Origin: Niebla homalea
Taxonomy: Eukaryota > Ascomycota > Lecanoromycetes > Lecanorales > Ramalinaceae
Length of the DNA stretch: 64,000 nt
Reading direction: 5' to 3'
Assembly: GCA_019925105.1 (NCBI GenBank)
Contig: JAHGAU010000003.1
Span: 1,054,001 to 1,118,000, forward strand
Part shown: positions 1-10,081 of the stretch, one piece after another
How positions within the stretch are numbered: position 1 is the first letter of the stretch
Layout: each line of letters begins with the position of its first letter
Notes under the pieces: model-generated
Told to the model about the DNA's origin: nothing
The model's database searches: none
What the model saw: only the letters and a program-made list of their open reading frames with translations
Program-made: the position numbers and the translations under genes

Positions 1-1411
1 AGCTGCTGGTAATCCTTTCTCAGCTGAAATAGCTCGGCTTCCGCCGAGTCTTTTTCAACCTTGTGCTTCTCCATCCTGTTTCGAAGCCTCTCCTCGCGTG
101 CCTGCCTCCTACTGTCGTAGCTTGTCATTTCTGCTTTTACTCTAGCCAGGGACCGCTTGAGCGCAACATTTTCTTCTTGGAGCTTATCGACTTTGCTCTC
201 TGCATCATTGGCACTGCACTGAAGAAACTCAAGTTGATCTCTCATATTCGCTTGTTGCGTCTCTCCCAATTGATCATGATGTTCGTCGCGCGTTCTTGCG
301 TTCTCATGTACGATACTGACGGCCATTTGCTTGGCAGGCTGATGTTCGAGTGCTTTCTGATATTGGTCAACATCTTGCTTGTATTTACTTGCGAGGGCCG
401 TCTGTTGCGCAAGCTCGCTGATGAGCCTTGCGTGATAGCTAGCGGGTTTGGTGTCCTGCTCCTGAGCAATGCTTAGCTTCTTTGTAAGTCGGTGGATCTT
501 GGCCTCCATTTCCTTGACCCTTGTAGACTCTTTGTGTAATTGCTCTGCGAGACTCGATGCCTCGGAGTCTCTTTTGACAGCAAAGGACTTCACGTTCTGG
601 CCGTACTTGATGATATTCCTCATCTCTTGATCTGATCTCAAGTAATAGATCTCATACTGGTCCTTCCAGTGCTGACCGGATCGCGAGCGAGGTTTGGCCA
701 GATCTATCGTCTGGTCCGGATCATCCTCAGAGGCATCCTTCTTTGCCAAGATCTTTGGCGCTGCTTTATGTGAGAGCGCGAACTTGTCGTCCACCAGATT
801 CAAGTGCTCGTTTGCCCTTTGCTTGGACATCTCTATCAATGTTTTAGTGAAAGCGGTGGGGCCAGGTCGTGTCTCTCGCCGATGTGTTCTTTTGGAAGGG
901 GAGTCATCTTGTTCGACTTCCCGTACCACGAATGAGGCTTCGTATGCCGATTCATCCTCGGGCTTCGCCTCATACTGCAGGAACGAAACATTCTTTTTTC
1001 TCGACGTCCCGGCGCCCGGCGTCAGGAGAATACCCTTGGCGGGGGAAGCAATTGGTTCGGCAGCCTTTTTCGGAGAGTGGTTGGACTCTTGAGCGAGATT
1101 TTTGGATTTCATGTCCTCGTCGTTCGCGGCAATAGAGCTGTTTCCTTCCTCATCCTGGCCTGGCTTTTCGATGATGGTCGACTGAGGTCGCACGTATCGC
1201 GCCTTTGGATGAGGGGTTCCAAAAATGGCAGTCTTGAACGCGCGTAGTGCAAAGATGTGCGCGGGTGTTTCTGGTGGCTCATCAATGCATGACGCACCTT
1301 CATCTGCAGACTGAAAGTCAGTGAGTAATCGCGAGCGGGAACGCATCTATTACTTAAGGGTGTCATCAGAGCATCTGCTGCGCGCAGAGGGGCATTGGTC
1401 CATTCAAGCAT
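1..1411 (-). CDS. cut12: Cut12-like spindle pole body protein (partial, C-terminus beyond the window)
   Basis: Likely homologue of the spindle pole body component Cut12, which helps activate the mitotic pole in fission yeast. The frame is open from an ATG at 1409-1411; one intron (1304-1353) joins MLEWTNAPLR... to a second exon with the motif EPPETPAHIFALRAF, followed by an AIFGTP segment and a KGILLTPG...VSF segment, which I recognise from fungal Cut12 proteins. After a low-complexity charged stretch comes SGQHWKDQYE and then a long heptad-rich coiled coil that runs off the left edge, so the C-terminus is missing. The gene is divergent from CWC2, sharing a 282-bp promoter. Family assignment rests on remembered motifs, not a search; a generic coiled-coil protein is the alternative. 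Confidence 0.6.
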
Positions 1412-1509
1412 TCTAGCAAGGAGCTGACCAGTAATGCAAGAGCAAACGAGCAGCGCTTTGAGCTCTTGTGGAAGGAGCTCTGCCCTCCTTGCCCTCTCTA
1501 GGTTTTTGT

Positions 1510-1527
1510 GTTTACATTTACGTAAAC
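1510..1527. promoter_or_regulatory. Inverted GTTTAC/GTAAAC site in the cut12-CWC2 shared promoter
   Basis: Between the divergent ATGs lies GTTTACATTTACGTAAAC, with a perfect TTTACGTAAA palindrome at 1517-1526. GTAAAC is the core of fork-head factor sites. Occupancy is inference only. Confidence 0.3.
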
Positions 1528-1693
1528 CGCGGCTGCAGATGGCTATCGGCGGGCCTAATCGCGGAAGCGTTCCGTATCCATCCTCAATAGGAAAATATAG
1601 ACCTTTGATGCCACAGGAGACAATCGTCGACATTCTCGACGAATCGCACACTTCGAAATCTCTTGCAAGAAGGCTCATTGCTCCCGTATCGAC

Positions 1694-2902
1694 ATGCCAG
1701 AAGCGTTGAGATCATCAGCTACTCCCGACGTTGTCCAAGATGCAGCCCATGCGCAATCCACAGACCTCACCACAATGAATTCGCCTACAGAACTTACAGC
1801 ACCCCACTCTTCTTTGCCAGAGGGAGAAGAGAAAAAGACCAAAAAGATCATTCGCAAAAAGCGCCGGCCAGCCCGCCCTCAGGTCGACCCTTCCACGCGA
1901 ACCTCGGAGCCGCCCCCTCAAACAGGTACTATATTTAATATTTGGTATAATAAATGGTCTGGAGGAGATCGCGAGGACTCCTATCTCTCCAAGACAGCTG
2001 CCAAACACAGGTGTGATGTGGCAAAAGACAGTGGCTACACAAGAGCCGACAAGGTGACCGGGTCGTACTTCTGCCTCTTCTTTGCCAAAGGCGAATGCCC
2101 ACGAGGACAAGATTGCGAGTATCTCCATCGACTACCTGGCATCTTCGACACCTTCAACCCAAACGTGGACTGCTTTGGAAGAGACAAGCATTCTGATTAT
2201 CGAGATGACATGGGTGGCGTGGGCTCTTTCATGCGCCAGAATCGCACCCTCTACGTTGGCCGGATCCATGTGACGGATGATATTGAGGAGGTCGTGGCTC
2301 GTCATTTTGCCGAGTGGGGTCAGGTCGATCGCATCCGCTGTCTCACTGCAAGAGGTGTCGCCTTTGTCACTTACACAAATGAGGCCAATTCACAATTTGC
2401 CAAAGAAGCCATGGCACACCAAGCGTTAGATCACAGCGAGATCTTGAATGTGAGATGGGCAACTGTGGACCCCAATCCCGCAGCACAGAAACGAGAAGCA
2501 AGAGCGATTGAGGAACAGGCTGCTGAAGCAGTACGGAAAGCTCTCCCAGAGGAATTCGTGAAGGAGATTGAAGGGGATGCAGGTGCGCGGAAGAGAAAGA
2601 AGATAGAGGGCCGATTTGGACTTGAGGGCTATGAGGCTCCTGATGACGTTTGGTACGCAAGGAATAGAGCTCTCGAAAATGAGACAGAGGCAACAACAGA
2701 TGTGCTCGTGGGAACAGCAGCTGAGCCAGGTTTGCTGGAGAATGGAGATGAATCGCAAGCAACCCAAATTGAGGATGGTATTTTGAAGAGTTCAACATTG
2801 GCAGCTCTGCAAAATCGGAACGCCTCCAAGGGAGCGTTTCGCGCCGAATCTACTCCAAAAGCTCCTACCGCTTTGGTGGGATATGGCTCTGATAGCGACT
2901 GA
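1694..2902 (+). CDS. cwc2: Pre-mRNA splicing factor Cwc2
   Basis: Component of the Prp19-associated (NineTeen) complex that contacts U6 snRNA and helps form the spliceosome active site. Single exon, 402 aa. The N-terminal third is disordered with a basic KKTKKIIRKKRRPARP run. The Torus region and CCCH zinc finger follow at about residues 80-150 (FNIWYNKWSGGD, then YFCLFFAKGECPRGQDCEYLH with Cys-Cys-Cys-His), then an RRM at about 185-260 (RNTLYVGRI-like RNP2 and GVAFVTY RNP1). The C-terminal part is acidic and ends YGSDSD. Length and domain order match fungal Cwc2. Start at the first ATG of the open frame; a downstream ATG at residue 28 is possible. Confidence 0.93.
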   Translation: MPEALRSSATPDVVQDAAHAQSTDLTTMNSPTELTAPHSSLPEGEEKKTKKIIRKKRRPARPQVDPSTRTSEPPPQTGTIFNIWYNKWSGGDREDSYLSKTAAKHRCDVAKDSGYTRADKVTGSYFCLFFAKGECPRGQDCEYLHRLPGIFDTFNPNVDCFGRDKHSDYRDDMGGVGSFMRQNRTLYVGRIHVTDDIEEVVARHFAEWGQVDRIRCLTARGVAFVTYTNEANSQFAKEAMAHQALDHSEILNVRWATVDPNPAAQKREARAIEEQAAEAVRKALPEEFVKEIEGDAGARKRKKIEGRFGLEGYEAPDDVWYARNRALENETEATTDVLVGTAAEPGLLENGDESQATQIEDGILKSSTLAALQNRNASKGAFRAESTPKAPTALVGYGSDSD

Positions 2903-3029
2903 AATAAGCGTCGCAGATTGAGCGCAGTATTCCAGTCGAATAGGTCGTCAATCCAACAATCTACCACGTTCTCCTCTTGGTGGGCCGGCCATCACAGCCC
3001 ATTCATGCGTGAGATATGACCCCCAGCTA

Positions 3030-6000
3030 TCAGCTTCTATGCGGGACTTCTTTCGCAAGGTGGTAGTACAAGATGTTCTTGGTGCGGAAATTGTAGATGA
3101 ACACTGCGGAAGAATCCTGCGATTCCTTGAGCAGATTGTGCAAATTGGTCATATACGTGCGCTCACTGGCCGGAGCATTCTGAATAAGGTATTTCCACGA
3201 GTCAGAATCATTCAACTGTGTCTGATGGAGTGCCTGGAAGACTTCATCTTTTGTCTCGACAGCAATGATCTTGGTTTCGACGGAATTTCTACGCCACTCT
3301 TGTGCATGAGCGATCGCCTCTTCAACGACTGCTTTTCGATTGAACTTTTTGCTCTTGTTGACGGACGCCAATATCTTCACATCTGGCTCGTGTTCCATTG
3401 AAGATTTATCTGGCTGGCTCTCGTGGCGGAGCAGAGGGGTTGTGGCGTGACGGCCCTCATTGCGGTTACGCTCTCGTATTTCGGATCTCATATGATGAGC
3501 TAGATCGGCTGTCCGGACCTCTGCCTCATCCGGTCGAAAGGCCGCCTTTACCTTCAAGGTGTCTGGGGACTTGATGAGAATGGCCCAGCTGTAATTCTCT
3601 TTGATTGGCGCCGATTTTGTGAAGGCATTACTGGCAATGCCTGGATTCCTCGTATTCGCAAGCTCGGCACTGATATCATGTGCCCATAGTTCACTCAATA
3701 TCCTGATGCCCACCGTCTCGAGCAAGTGGGCGTCGTAACAGTCAATAAGAACGTCACATCTCCTCGAAGTCCAGGCTGATCTATCAAAATTGGGCCTTCT
3801 TTTCGCCTTGGACCTTGTTTGAGCCTCTAGGTAAGACATCATACCCGTGCAAAGACCTGACCAAGTCATCTGGAATCCAACTGCGTGCGTGATAGACGAT
3901 CGAGCAGGAAGAACCTGGTGATTTCGAATGAGCTTATCGTAACGGCCACCGGCAGCAAAAACAGCTTTGCGCTTGCGATCATGCAGACATTGAAAGAACA
4001 GATGCCCACAGTAGAACTTCTCGTTGTATGTAGCCAAAGGGCTCATGAAAATCTTCCGTCCGACATTCATGCGAGACACGTATACCATGAAGTTGTTCAA
4101 GTGGGCGAATGTAGCCTCGAGGTCGGTGGTATTCCGTAACATCAGGCGCAGCTTTGGCAGTGCTCTCTCGAAAGGCTCCCGAAAATCAAATTGCTCCAAC
4201 TCATCGAGGCTCGTGCTAGCTAATGACAATGGAGGCGCTCTTAATTCTGGTCTAATCTTGGACCATGTCCATTCGCCTGTGTTGAGCTTGCTCATCACTT
4301 CCTTTGCGCCAAACCATTTTTGGTGACTGATATTGCAAGCCGTGAAGATCTTGTCCAATATTTGAGAGTGATTGACGTGATAGCACATGTTCGTACTGGA
4401 AAGGTTCGGGAAGCCATCAATCACTTCATCGATGACTTTCATCGTCTCGGCTTCGTCAAGTGCAAGATTGCTAGCACTGGAACCGATGATATCGAAATCC
4501 GACTCTCCAAAAATATTTGGGTCTTGCATTCTTGGATCTGGGCGAAACACGTCCCCGAAGGTGAAGGTCTTGTGGTCTCCTCGCGACGACTGGGCGAGCA
4601 GAATGGCGTTTGGCAGTACAAGATCGTACGGCAGCTGAAGAATTTTGCCAGTAGCGTCCAGTACGCGTACAGTGTCTGCTGCTGCGTAGCAAGGATGTTG
4701 GGGGAACAGAGCAGGATTATCTGTCCTTTCGACAGCGCCATGTCTCCGAAAGATTCTGGTCAGCTTGCTCTTCACCTTAGCCTGTAGCTCCAGGTCTGGC
4801 AAATTTCGTGCCATCGCACTCACGGCGTCTAAAAGGCTGACTTTCTCAGACATAGGGCGAGGCGCTATGGTCATGGCCACGAGGTCATCCTTGGTATGCC
4901 TTGCGAAGAGGTTTTCAACGAAGTCGACCCTTAGTCGCGATTCAGGATTTGCCAGTTCTCTACGCAGTAGCCGAGACGTCCGATCTTCATCTTGTACAGG
5001 GATTTCCTTGAGGAGTTCGAAGCAGCTTGGCCGCTTGTCGGACTGATATTGCAGCAGGGACATTACCATGGCAGCTTGAGTGCTCTTGTCAGTGTTGGTC
5101 AAACCTGGAGGTAGCTTGTGATCCTCCTCGGCGAGAAGCTGCAAGGCTTCAGCACGTTCCATCCCCGTCGTGAAAACCACGTTCATTTCGACAAGGATCA
5201 CTCCCAATGAAAACATGTCGGCTTTTTCGTCGTATCGCCCTGCTCCGCCTGACCTCACTTCAGGTGCAATGTACCAGGCAGTACCGACGTCTTTCGTGAG
5301 ACTACCTACTGTGTTCGATTGACTACGGGGCACCTCAAGCGAGCGACCCTCGCCCGGCCGAGCCAAACCAAAGTCGCCAATACGTATGTCTCCGCCGTCG
5401 TCAATGAATATGTTCTCTGGCTTGAGATCGCGGTGGACGATTGAGGCTGCGTGAATGTGCTCCAGTCCACGAACGATCTGGCCAAAGACGCGCCAGCATT
5501 GGGCCTGACTGCTTTGGATGCCTGAATTTATGAGATTTCGAAGGGTTTCCTGCTTACAGTACTCCATCTGAATATACAGATTTGTCCAAGGGCTGCGGGA
5601 TGGCTTCGCTTCGGCAGTCTGTTCGCTGAAGCTTCCTTCGGAAACGGACGGGGAAGGCCCTTCGTGTGGATGACCATCGGTAAGCTGCTCTCCCGAAGAG
5701 ACGTTCGAACCGGTACTGGAGGCATTTTCCTCGGTTTCGCTGTCACTCTCATTATCAAAGTCTTCATTGTCTTCGAAGACTACATGACTAGAGCTGATGA
5801 AGTCAAGTCCTCTGGAACTCAAGGGTATTGCAGCATGTAAGCCCACACTACTCATGGATGTTGTCACTGTCTCTTGGGAAATATCAATGCCTGATTTGTC
5901 TTCCATCATACTTGTGTCGTCTTCTTCTATCCAGGAAGCAAAGTAACGAACAACATTCGGATGATTGAGTCGGGACAAGACGGTTACCTCACTGAGGACT

Positions 6001-7748
6001 GGATCTAATGCTGCCCTGGGACGCGCTTTGATTTTCTTGATGGCGTAAAGTTGACCATCTGTTCTATTCCTTGCACGGAAAACCTCACCAAAACCACCAC
6101 GGCCTAAGCGACCTTCTTCAACGAACTTTCGAGCATACTCGGATGGTACATTAGCTGCTTCAGAATCACGCCGTGTCCTGAACTTGGTGAGAGCCAGTGC
6201 TTCAGAGTTTTCGACGCAGTATGGCTCATCGTTTCTGAAAAACTCAAAATGCAGCAAGTCCCACGCAGATGGGCGCTTCTTGATATTCAAGTCGAACATT
6301 GCTTTCAGAAGAGACATCATGCTTTGAGATAGTCCTAATTCTCCGATAGCCGCCGCAGGTGTATCATATTGCTGTGACACATTCCCACCAAAAGCCATCT
6401 GGAGTAAAGAGATACCGAACATCCAGATATCTGTTCTTGTACTTTGAGGTCTCCTGTCCTCACGAGCTAATATTTCAGGAGGTACCCATCCGAGTGGCAT
6501 CTTGGGCTGGCTTTGGTTCATGATCATTCGCAGATCGTACCCATAGATACCATCCGACCATTTGACTATCACTGTTGCCGTTTCGCTCTCCCAAAGTAAA
6601 ATATTACCAAGGTGAACAGATCCGTGAGCAAGTCCCTGCTGGTGGTAATGATGAAGACCCTCGAGCAGCTGAATTGACCAAAATTTGAGCCTTTTGACAT
6701 CCAATGCTTCTGAAACACTCATGAGGTCTTGCAGAGATCCTTTGGATGTATATTCTGTGAGAATGCTGACAAGCCACTGTGGATTGTCCCCTGAAGCTGC
6801 AGACGTGCGCTGAATGCGGTAGTTGAGGGGTTTTATCACAGCTGCATGAGGCGAGGCATTCATCTGATACTCAAGCCGTGTCTCTAAATCTTGAAGCGTC
6901 TGCTTCTGCACCATGTCGTCACCATGAAACGTCCCTTCCTTCAGACAGAGGAAGGCTTTGCCAGCGACTGCATTGCTCTTCTTCCACGGTTGAACGAGGA
7001 ACAAGGTCGTGCCATGGCCTTGCTGAAACGGGAACTTTTGGGAGACTGCTCGAACATCAATGACCTTGCCATCTGGAGTTCTAACCCGGGTTGAGGATCT
7101 TTCGAAATTCAAGCCGTTGGGGATCACGACTGGTTCGACGTTGGGGCCAGAGCTATCGGTGATATTGGCACTACGTCGCTCAGCTCGAGCCTTCTCTTGC
7201 TCCATGAGCTTTGACAGTAGCTCATTTTCCTCGTTGGCAGCTTCCTCATCGGCGGCTTTGGACAAGTCCGCTTGCTTTTGCGCTTCTGCCTGCTCTGCTT
7301 CTGCTTTTGCAGTGGCTTCGCGGGCGACGCGCTCTTGGTCCAGCGTCGGCACATCCTTACTTTCTGTATATGAAGCATTATCTAAGATGTCCTGTATGGC
7401 GACGGTAAGATCATAAATCATTTCAGACCCGACCAGTGTATTTGGACGATCCCGGATGACGTCCTCCACGGCGATCCTCGTCGCTGGACGTATGTCATCG
7501 TCAAAATTGACACTGAGCTTAGGTGCAGACTTTGGATATGTTGGAGGAAAAGATACATGCAAAATAACAGCAACATTTACCTCCCCAGCGGTATAGGCTC
7601 TCAATGCAATGCGAAAAGATCTATCCAAAGCTTTGTTCCATGCGCCCACTTTGGCGCTCTCCTCATGGAAGTCCTCGGGATATATGGCCCGCAAGGCTTC
7701 GATCTCGTCATTTTGTATCTCTGAATAATTGGTTATCGAAGGTGCCAT
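3030..7748 (-). CDS. gcn2: eIF2-alpha kinase Gcn2
   Basis: Sensor kinase of the general amino acid control pathway: uncharged tRNA and Gcn1 activate it to phosphorylate eIF2-alpha. One uninterrupted exon of 1572 aa, normal for the family. Domains in order: RWD at about 8-130 (binds Gcn1), a charged linker, a degenerate pseudokinase at about 235-505, the active kinase at about 540-925 (GRGGFG near 549, Lys in YAIKKIK near 568, HRDLKPEN near 768, DFGLAR near 792, activation loop LTKDVGTAWY) with the acidic insert typical of Gcn2, a histidyl-tRNA-synthetase-like region at about 955-1370, and a C-terminal dimerisation/ribosome-binding domain. All catalytic residues are present. It is head to head with RBG2. 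Confidence 0.97.
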   Translation of the reverse strand: MAPSITNYSEIQNDEIEALRAIYPEDFHEESAKVGAWNKALDRSFRIALRAYTAGEVNVAVILHVSFPPTYPKSAPKLSVNFDDDIRPATRIAVEDVIRDRPNTLVGSEMIYDLTVAIQDILDNASYTESKDVPTLDQERVAREATAKAEAEQAEAQKQADLSKAADEEAANEENELLSKLMEQEKARAERRSANITDSSGPNVEPVVIPNGLNFERSSTRVRTPDGKVIDVRAVSQKFPFQQGHGTTLFLVQPWKKSNAVAGKAFLCLKEGTFHGDDMVQKQTLQDLETRLEYQMNASPHAAVIKPLNYRIQRTSAASGDNPQWLVSILTEYTSKGSLQDLMSVSEALDVKRLKFWSIQLLEGLHHYHQQGLAHGSVHLGNILLWESETATVIVKWSDGIYGYDLRMIMNQSQPKMPLGWVPPEILAREDRRPQSTRTDIWMFGISLLQMAFGGNVSQQYDTPAAAIGELGLSQSMMSLLKAMFDLNIKKRPSAWDLLHFEFFRNDEPYCVENSEALALTKFRTRRDSEAANVPSEYARKFVEEGRLGRGGFGEVFRARNRTDGQLYAIKKIKARPRAALDPVLSEVTVLSRLNHPNVVRYFASWIEEDDTSMMEDKSGIDISQETVTTSMSSVGLHAAIPLSSRGLDFISSSHVVFEDNEDFDNESDSETEENASSTGSNVSSGEQLTDGHPHEGPSPSVSEGSFSEQTAEAKPSRSPWTNLYIQMEYCKQETLRNLINSGIQSSQAQCWRVFGQIVRGLEHIHAASIVHRDLKPENIFIDDGGDIRIGDFGLARPGEGRSLEVPRSQSNTVGSLTKDVGTAWYIAPEVRSGGAGRYDEKADMFSLGVILVEMNVVFTTGMERAEALQLLAEEDHKLPPGLTNTDKSTQAAMVMSLLQYQSDKRPSCFELLKEIPVQDEDRTSRLLRRELANPESRLRVDFVENLFARHTKDDLVAMTIAPRPMSEKVSLLDAVSAMARNLPDLELQAKVKSKLTRIFRRHGAVERTDNPALFPQHPCYAAADTVRVLDATGKILQLPYDLVLPNAILLAQSSRGDHKTFTFGDVFRPDPRMQDPNIFGESDFDIIGSSASNLALDEAETMKVIDEVIDGFPNLSSTNMCYHVNHSQILDKIFTACNISHQKWFGAKEVMSKLNTGEWTWSKIRPELRAPPLSLASTSLDELEQFDFREPFERALPKLRLMLRNTTDLEATFAHLNNFMVYVSRMNVGRKIFMSPLATYNEKFYCGHLFFQCLHDRKRKAVFAAGGRYDKLIRNHQVLPARSSITHAVGFQMTWSGLCTGMMSYLEAQTRSKAKRRPNFDRSAWTSRRCDVLIDCYDAHLLETVGIRILSELWAHDISAELANTRNPGIASNAFTKSAPIKENYSWAILIKSPDTLKVKAAFRPDEAEVRTADLAHHMRSEIRERNRNEGRHATTPLLRHESQPDKSSMEHEPDVKILASVNKSKKFNRKAVVEEAIAHAQEWRRNSVETKIIAVETKDEVFQALHQTQLNDSDSWKYLIQNAPASERTYMTNLHNLLKESQDSSAVFIYNFRTKNILYYHLAKEVPHRS

Positions 7749-8083
7749 AGTACTTATATTTCTCGCTGATAGCGTCTGATGAGAACGCCCATGGGCGGCT
7801 TACAGTAATCCACTTGATGACCGAAGTCATCAAATGTGGACCCCCATTCTTCAATATTTGGCTTGAAGGGGAGATTGATATCAATCTTTCATAACATCAA
7901 AACCATCTGCATTTCCTTTCTGTGTAGAGCGCCGAGCGGAGGACCCGGCTAGCGCGCTAAGCCCCTCAGCCATATCCAGATATCGATCATCCTTAAAGAA
8001 CCTCACCCAAAGACAAGCCCGATTCAGGCCTTGGTTCCTTCTCCAACTATCATATTTCTTTTCCCCTGCTCGTTCCTCTCAAA
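7749..8083. promoter_or_regulatory. Shared divergent promoter GCN2/RBG2
   Basis: 335 bp separate the two start codons, so both transcripts must start here. The RBG2-proximal part is pyrimidine-rich (about 8030-8080), as is common just upstream of fungal start sites. No defined factor site was recognised with confidence. Confidence 0.6.
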
Positions 8084-9607
8084 ATGGTCAACATCACCGA
8101 GAAGATCAAGGAGTAGGTATTCCTCCCATCACATCCACCTTCGAAACTGCTAAGTGGTACAGGATCGAGGATGAGATGCGTAGGACGCAGAGTACGATAT
8201 GACACTGGAAGAAGCCGGTCTAGTAGCTTATTCTACTCTCAGAAAACAAAGCGACTGGTTTGTAATCAGAGCATAAAGCATTGAGCCTCGTTGACTTCGG
8301 GCACACCAGAGTATCACTTGGGTTTGTTGAAAGGGTATGCTACAACTGAAAATTGCTCATGGGATTGTATTCGCTCATTTCATATCTCATATCAGAAAAC
8401 TTGCCCGACTTCGTGCTCAGCTTCTTGAGCCGGCGCCCGGAGCTGGTTCTGGAGGCGGGAGTGGCTTCGATGTGAGCAAGAGTGGCGATGCTCGCATTGC
8501 TTTGGTCGGCTTTCCCTCCGTCGGGAAGTCGACATTCCTGGCGAAAGTCACCAAGACCAAGAGCGAAGTCGCAGCCTACTCCTTTACCACACTGACGGCC
8601 ATCCCCGGTGTGCTGGAATATGGGGGAGCAGAGATTCAAGTGCTCGACCTACCAGGTATCATTGAAGGGGCCAGCGAGGGGAAGGGGCGAGGGAGACAGG
8701 TGATCTCGGCGGCAAAGGTAGGGTCTTTTTTTCTTTGTCTTGCAGGGAGTCAAGACTGAGCGTTCAAAGACTAGTGACCTCATTCTGATGATTCTGGACG
8801 CGACGAAACGTGCAGAGCAACGAGCGTTGCTCGAGGGCGAGCTGGAAGCGGTGGGTATCAGACTGAACAGAGAGGTTCCGTACGACTATCTGTGAACGCT
8901 GCGCAGAAAGAAAGTAGCTGATCTCATCTAGCAACATATACCTGAAAGCAAAGAAAGCTGGAGGCATGAAAATCACGTTCCAGTCACCGCCGAAAAATCT
9001 CGACGAGAAGATGCTCTACAACATATTGCGAGATTATAAAATGCTCAATTGTGAAGTGTTGGTCAGAGACGAGAATGGTCAGCATCTCCTGCCTCTAAAT
9101 CCCCCAGCGTGACTTACATTTTCTCCAGCAACCGTGGACGACTTCATAGATGTGATCATGAAGGATCATCGAAAGTATATCAAATGGTAAGGTGCCCAGC
9201 TCCAGACGTCTGAACGGACATTGAGCAAAGATAGCCTGTACGTCTACAACAAGATCGACTCGGTCTCATTGGACTTCCTGGACAAGCTGGCTCGAGAGCC
9301 GCACACGGTAGTCATGAGCTGCGAGCTCGATCTCGGGATCCAAGATGTTGTTGATAGATGTTGGCACGAGTTGCAGCTGATGCGCATCTACACCAAGCGA
9401 AAAGGGGTGGAGCCTGACTTCAACGAAGCACTCATCGTCCGAAACAGGTCAACGATTGAGGATGTGTGTGATCAAGTACACAGGACGCTGAAGGACACAT
9501 TCAAGTACGCAATGGTCTGGGGAGCCAGTGCAAGGCACATCCCGCAGAGGGTTGGACTTACCCATATTGTTGCAGACGAGGATGTGGTATCAATAGTGGC
9601 CAAATAA
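8084..9607 (+). CDS. rbg2: DRG2-family GTPase Rbg2
   Basis: Translation-associated GTPase of the DRG family; in yeast it acts with the RWD protein Gir2, which binds Gcn1. Nine exons: 8084-8112, 8163-8191, 8243-8257, 8310-8334, 8396-8717, 8770-8879, 8932-9077, 9129-9186, 9235-9607, all phases consistent, giving 368 aa. The N-terminus reads [20 protein letters not shown], then [19 protein letters not shown]1 is GFPSVGKST, then [18 protein letters not shown] (G3), NKIDS (G4) and a TGS domain with [13 protein letters not shown] at the C-terminus. Sequence is DRG2-like rather than DRG1-like. The third exon is only 15 nt. The acceptor before exon 6 has two options (8755-ish or 8769); the downstream one removes eight residues absent from the family. 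Confidence 0.95.
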
Positions 9608-10081
9608 GATCGTGTTGTACAATAGGCATACCAGGCGAAATGCCCTAGATTCAGGGAGACTTGCCCATCTCCGTACCAGGCAGGGTGTCAATGTTATGGA
9701 AGGATCTAGAAGCTTCCATGCCTGGAGCTTCCCCGGAAGACGGATGCCAAGCGGGCGTCGGCTGGGTTCCTTTGCCTTGAAGATGCAACCAAGGAGAGGT
9801 CTTTGATATCTAGGACAATCGTTCATCGGTCGTGACTGTCTCTGCCAAAGTCAATTCCAAGAAAATCGGCAACGGTCCCCACTCCCTTGTTCTCTGACAG
9901 GGCAGTTGCGGCGAGAGTCCATGCAGTAGAAAGTGAATAGAAAAAACATCCGCAACACATCCATTGTCTCAACTCTTTCTCCCCAAGCTTTCCCACCCTT
10001 CTTCAACAACACAACCCCTCTTCCCCCCCCCCACTCAACTCAGCTTCCAACAAGTCTCTCTGGTGGTGGTGGACAGACACA
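9608..10081. other. Intergenic interval RBG2 to J-protein
   Basis: No gene seen. Holds the RBG2 3' region and the J-protein promoter and leader. The last 100 bp are CT-rich and include a run of ten C at about 10023-10032. Confidence 0.6.

Noticed and set aside
1109..1678. 189-codon minus-strand open frame across the cut12 5' end
   Set aside because: Only its short middle part (from the ATG at 1411) is coding; the rest reads through intron and out of the cut12 frame.
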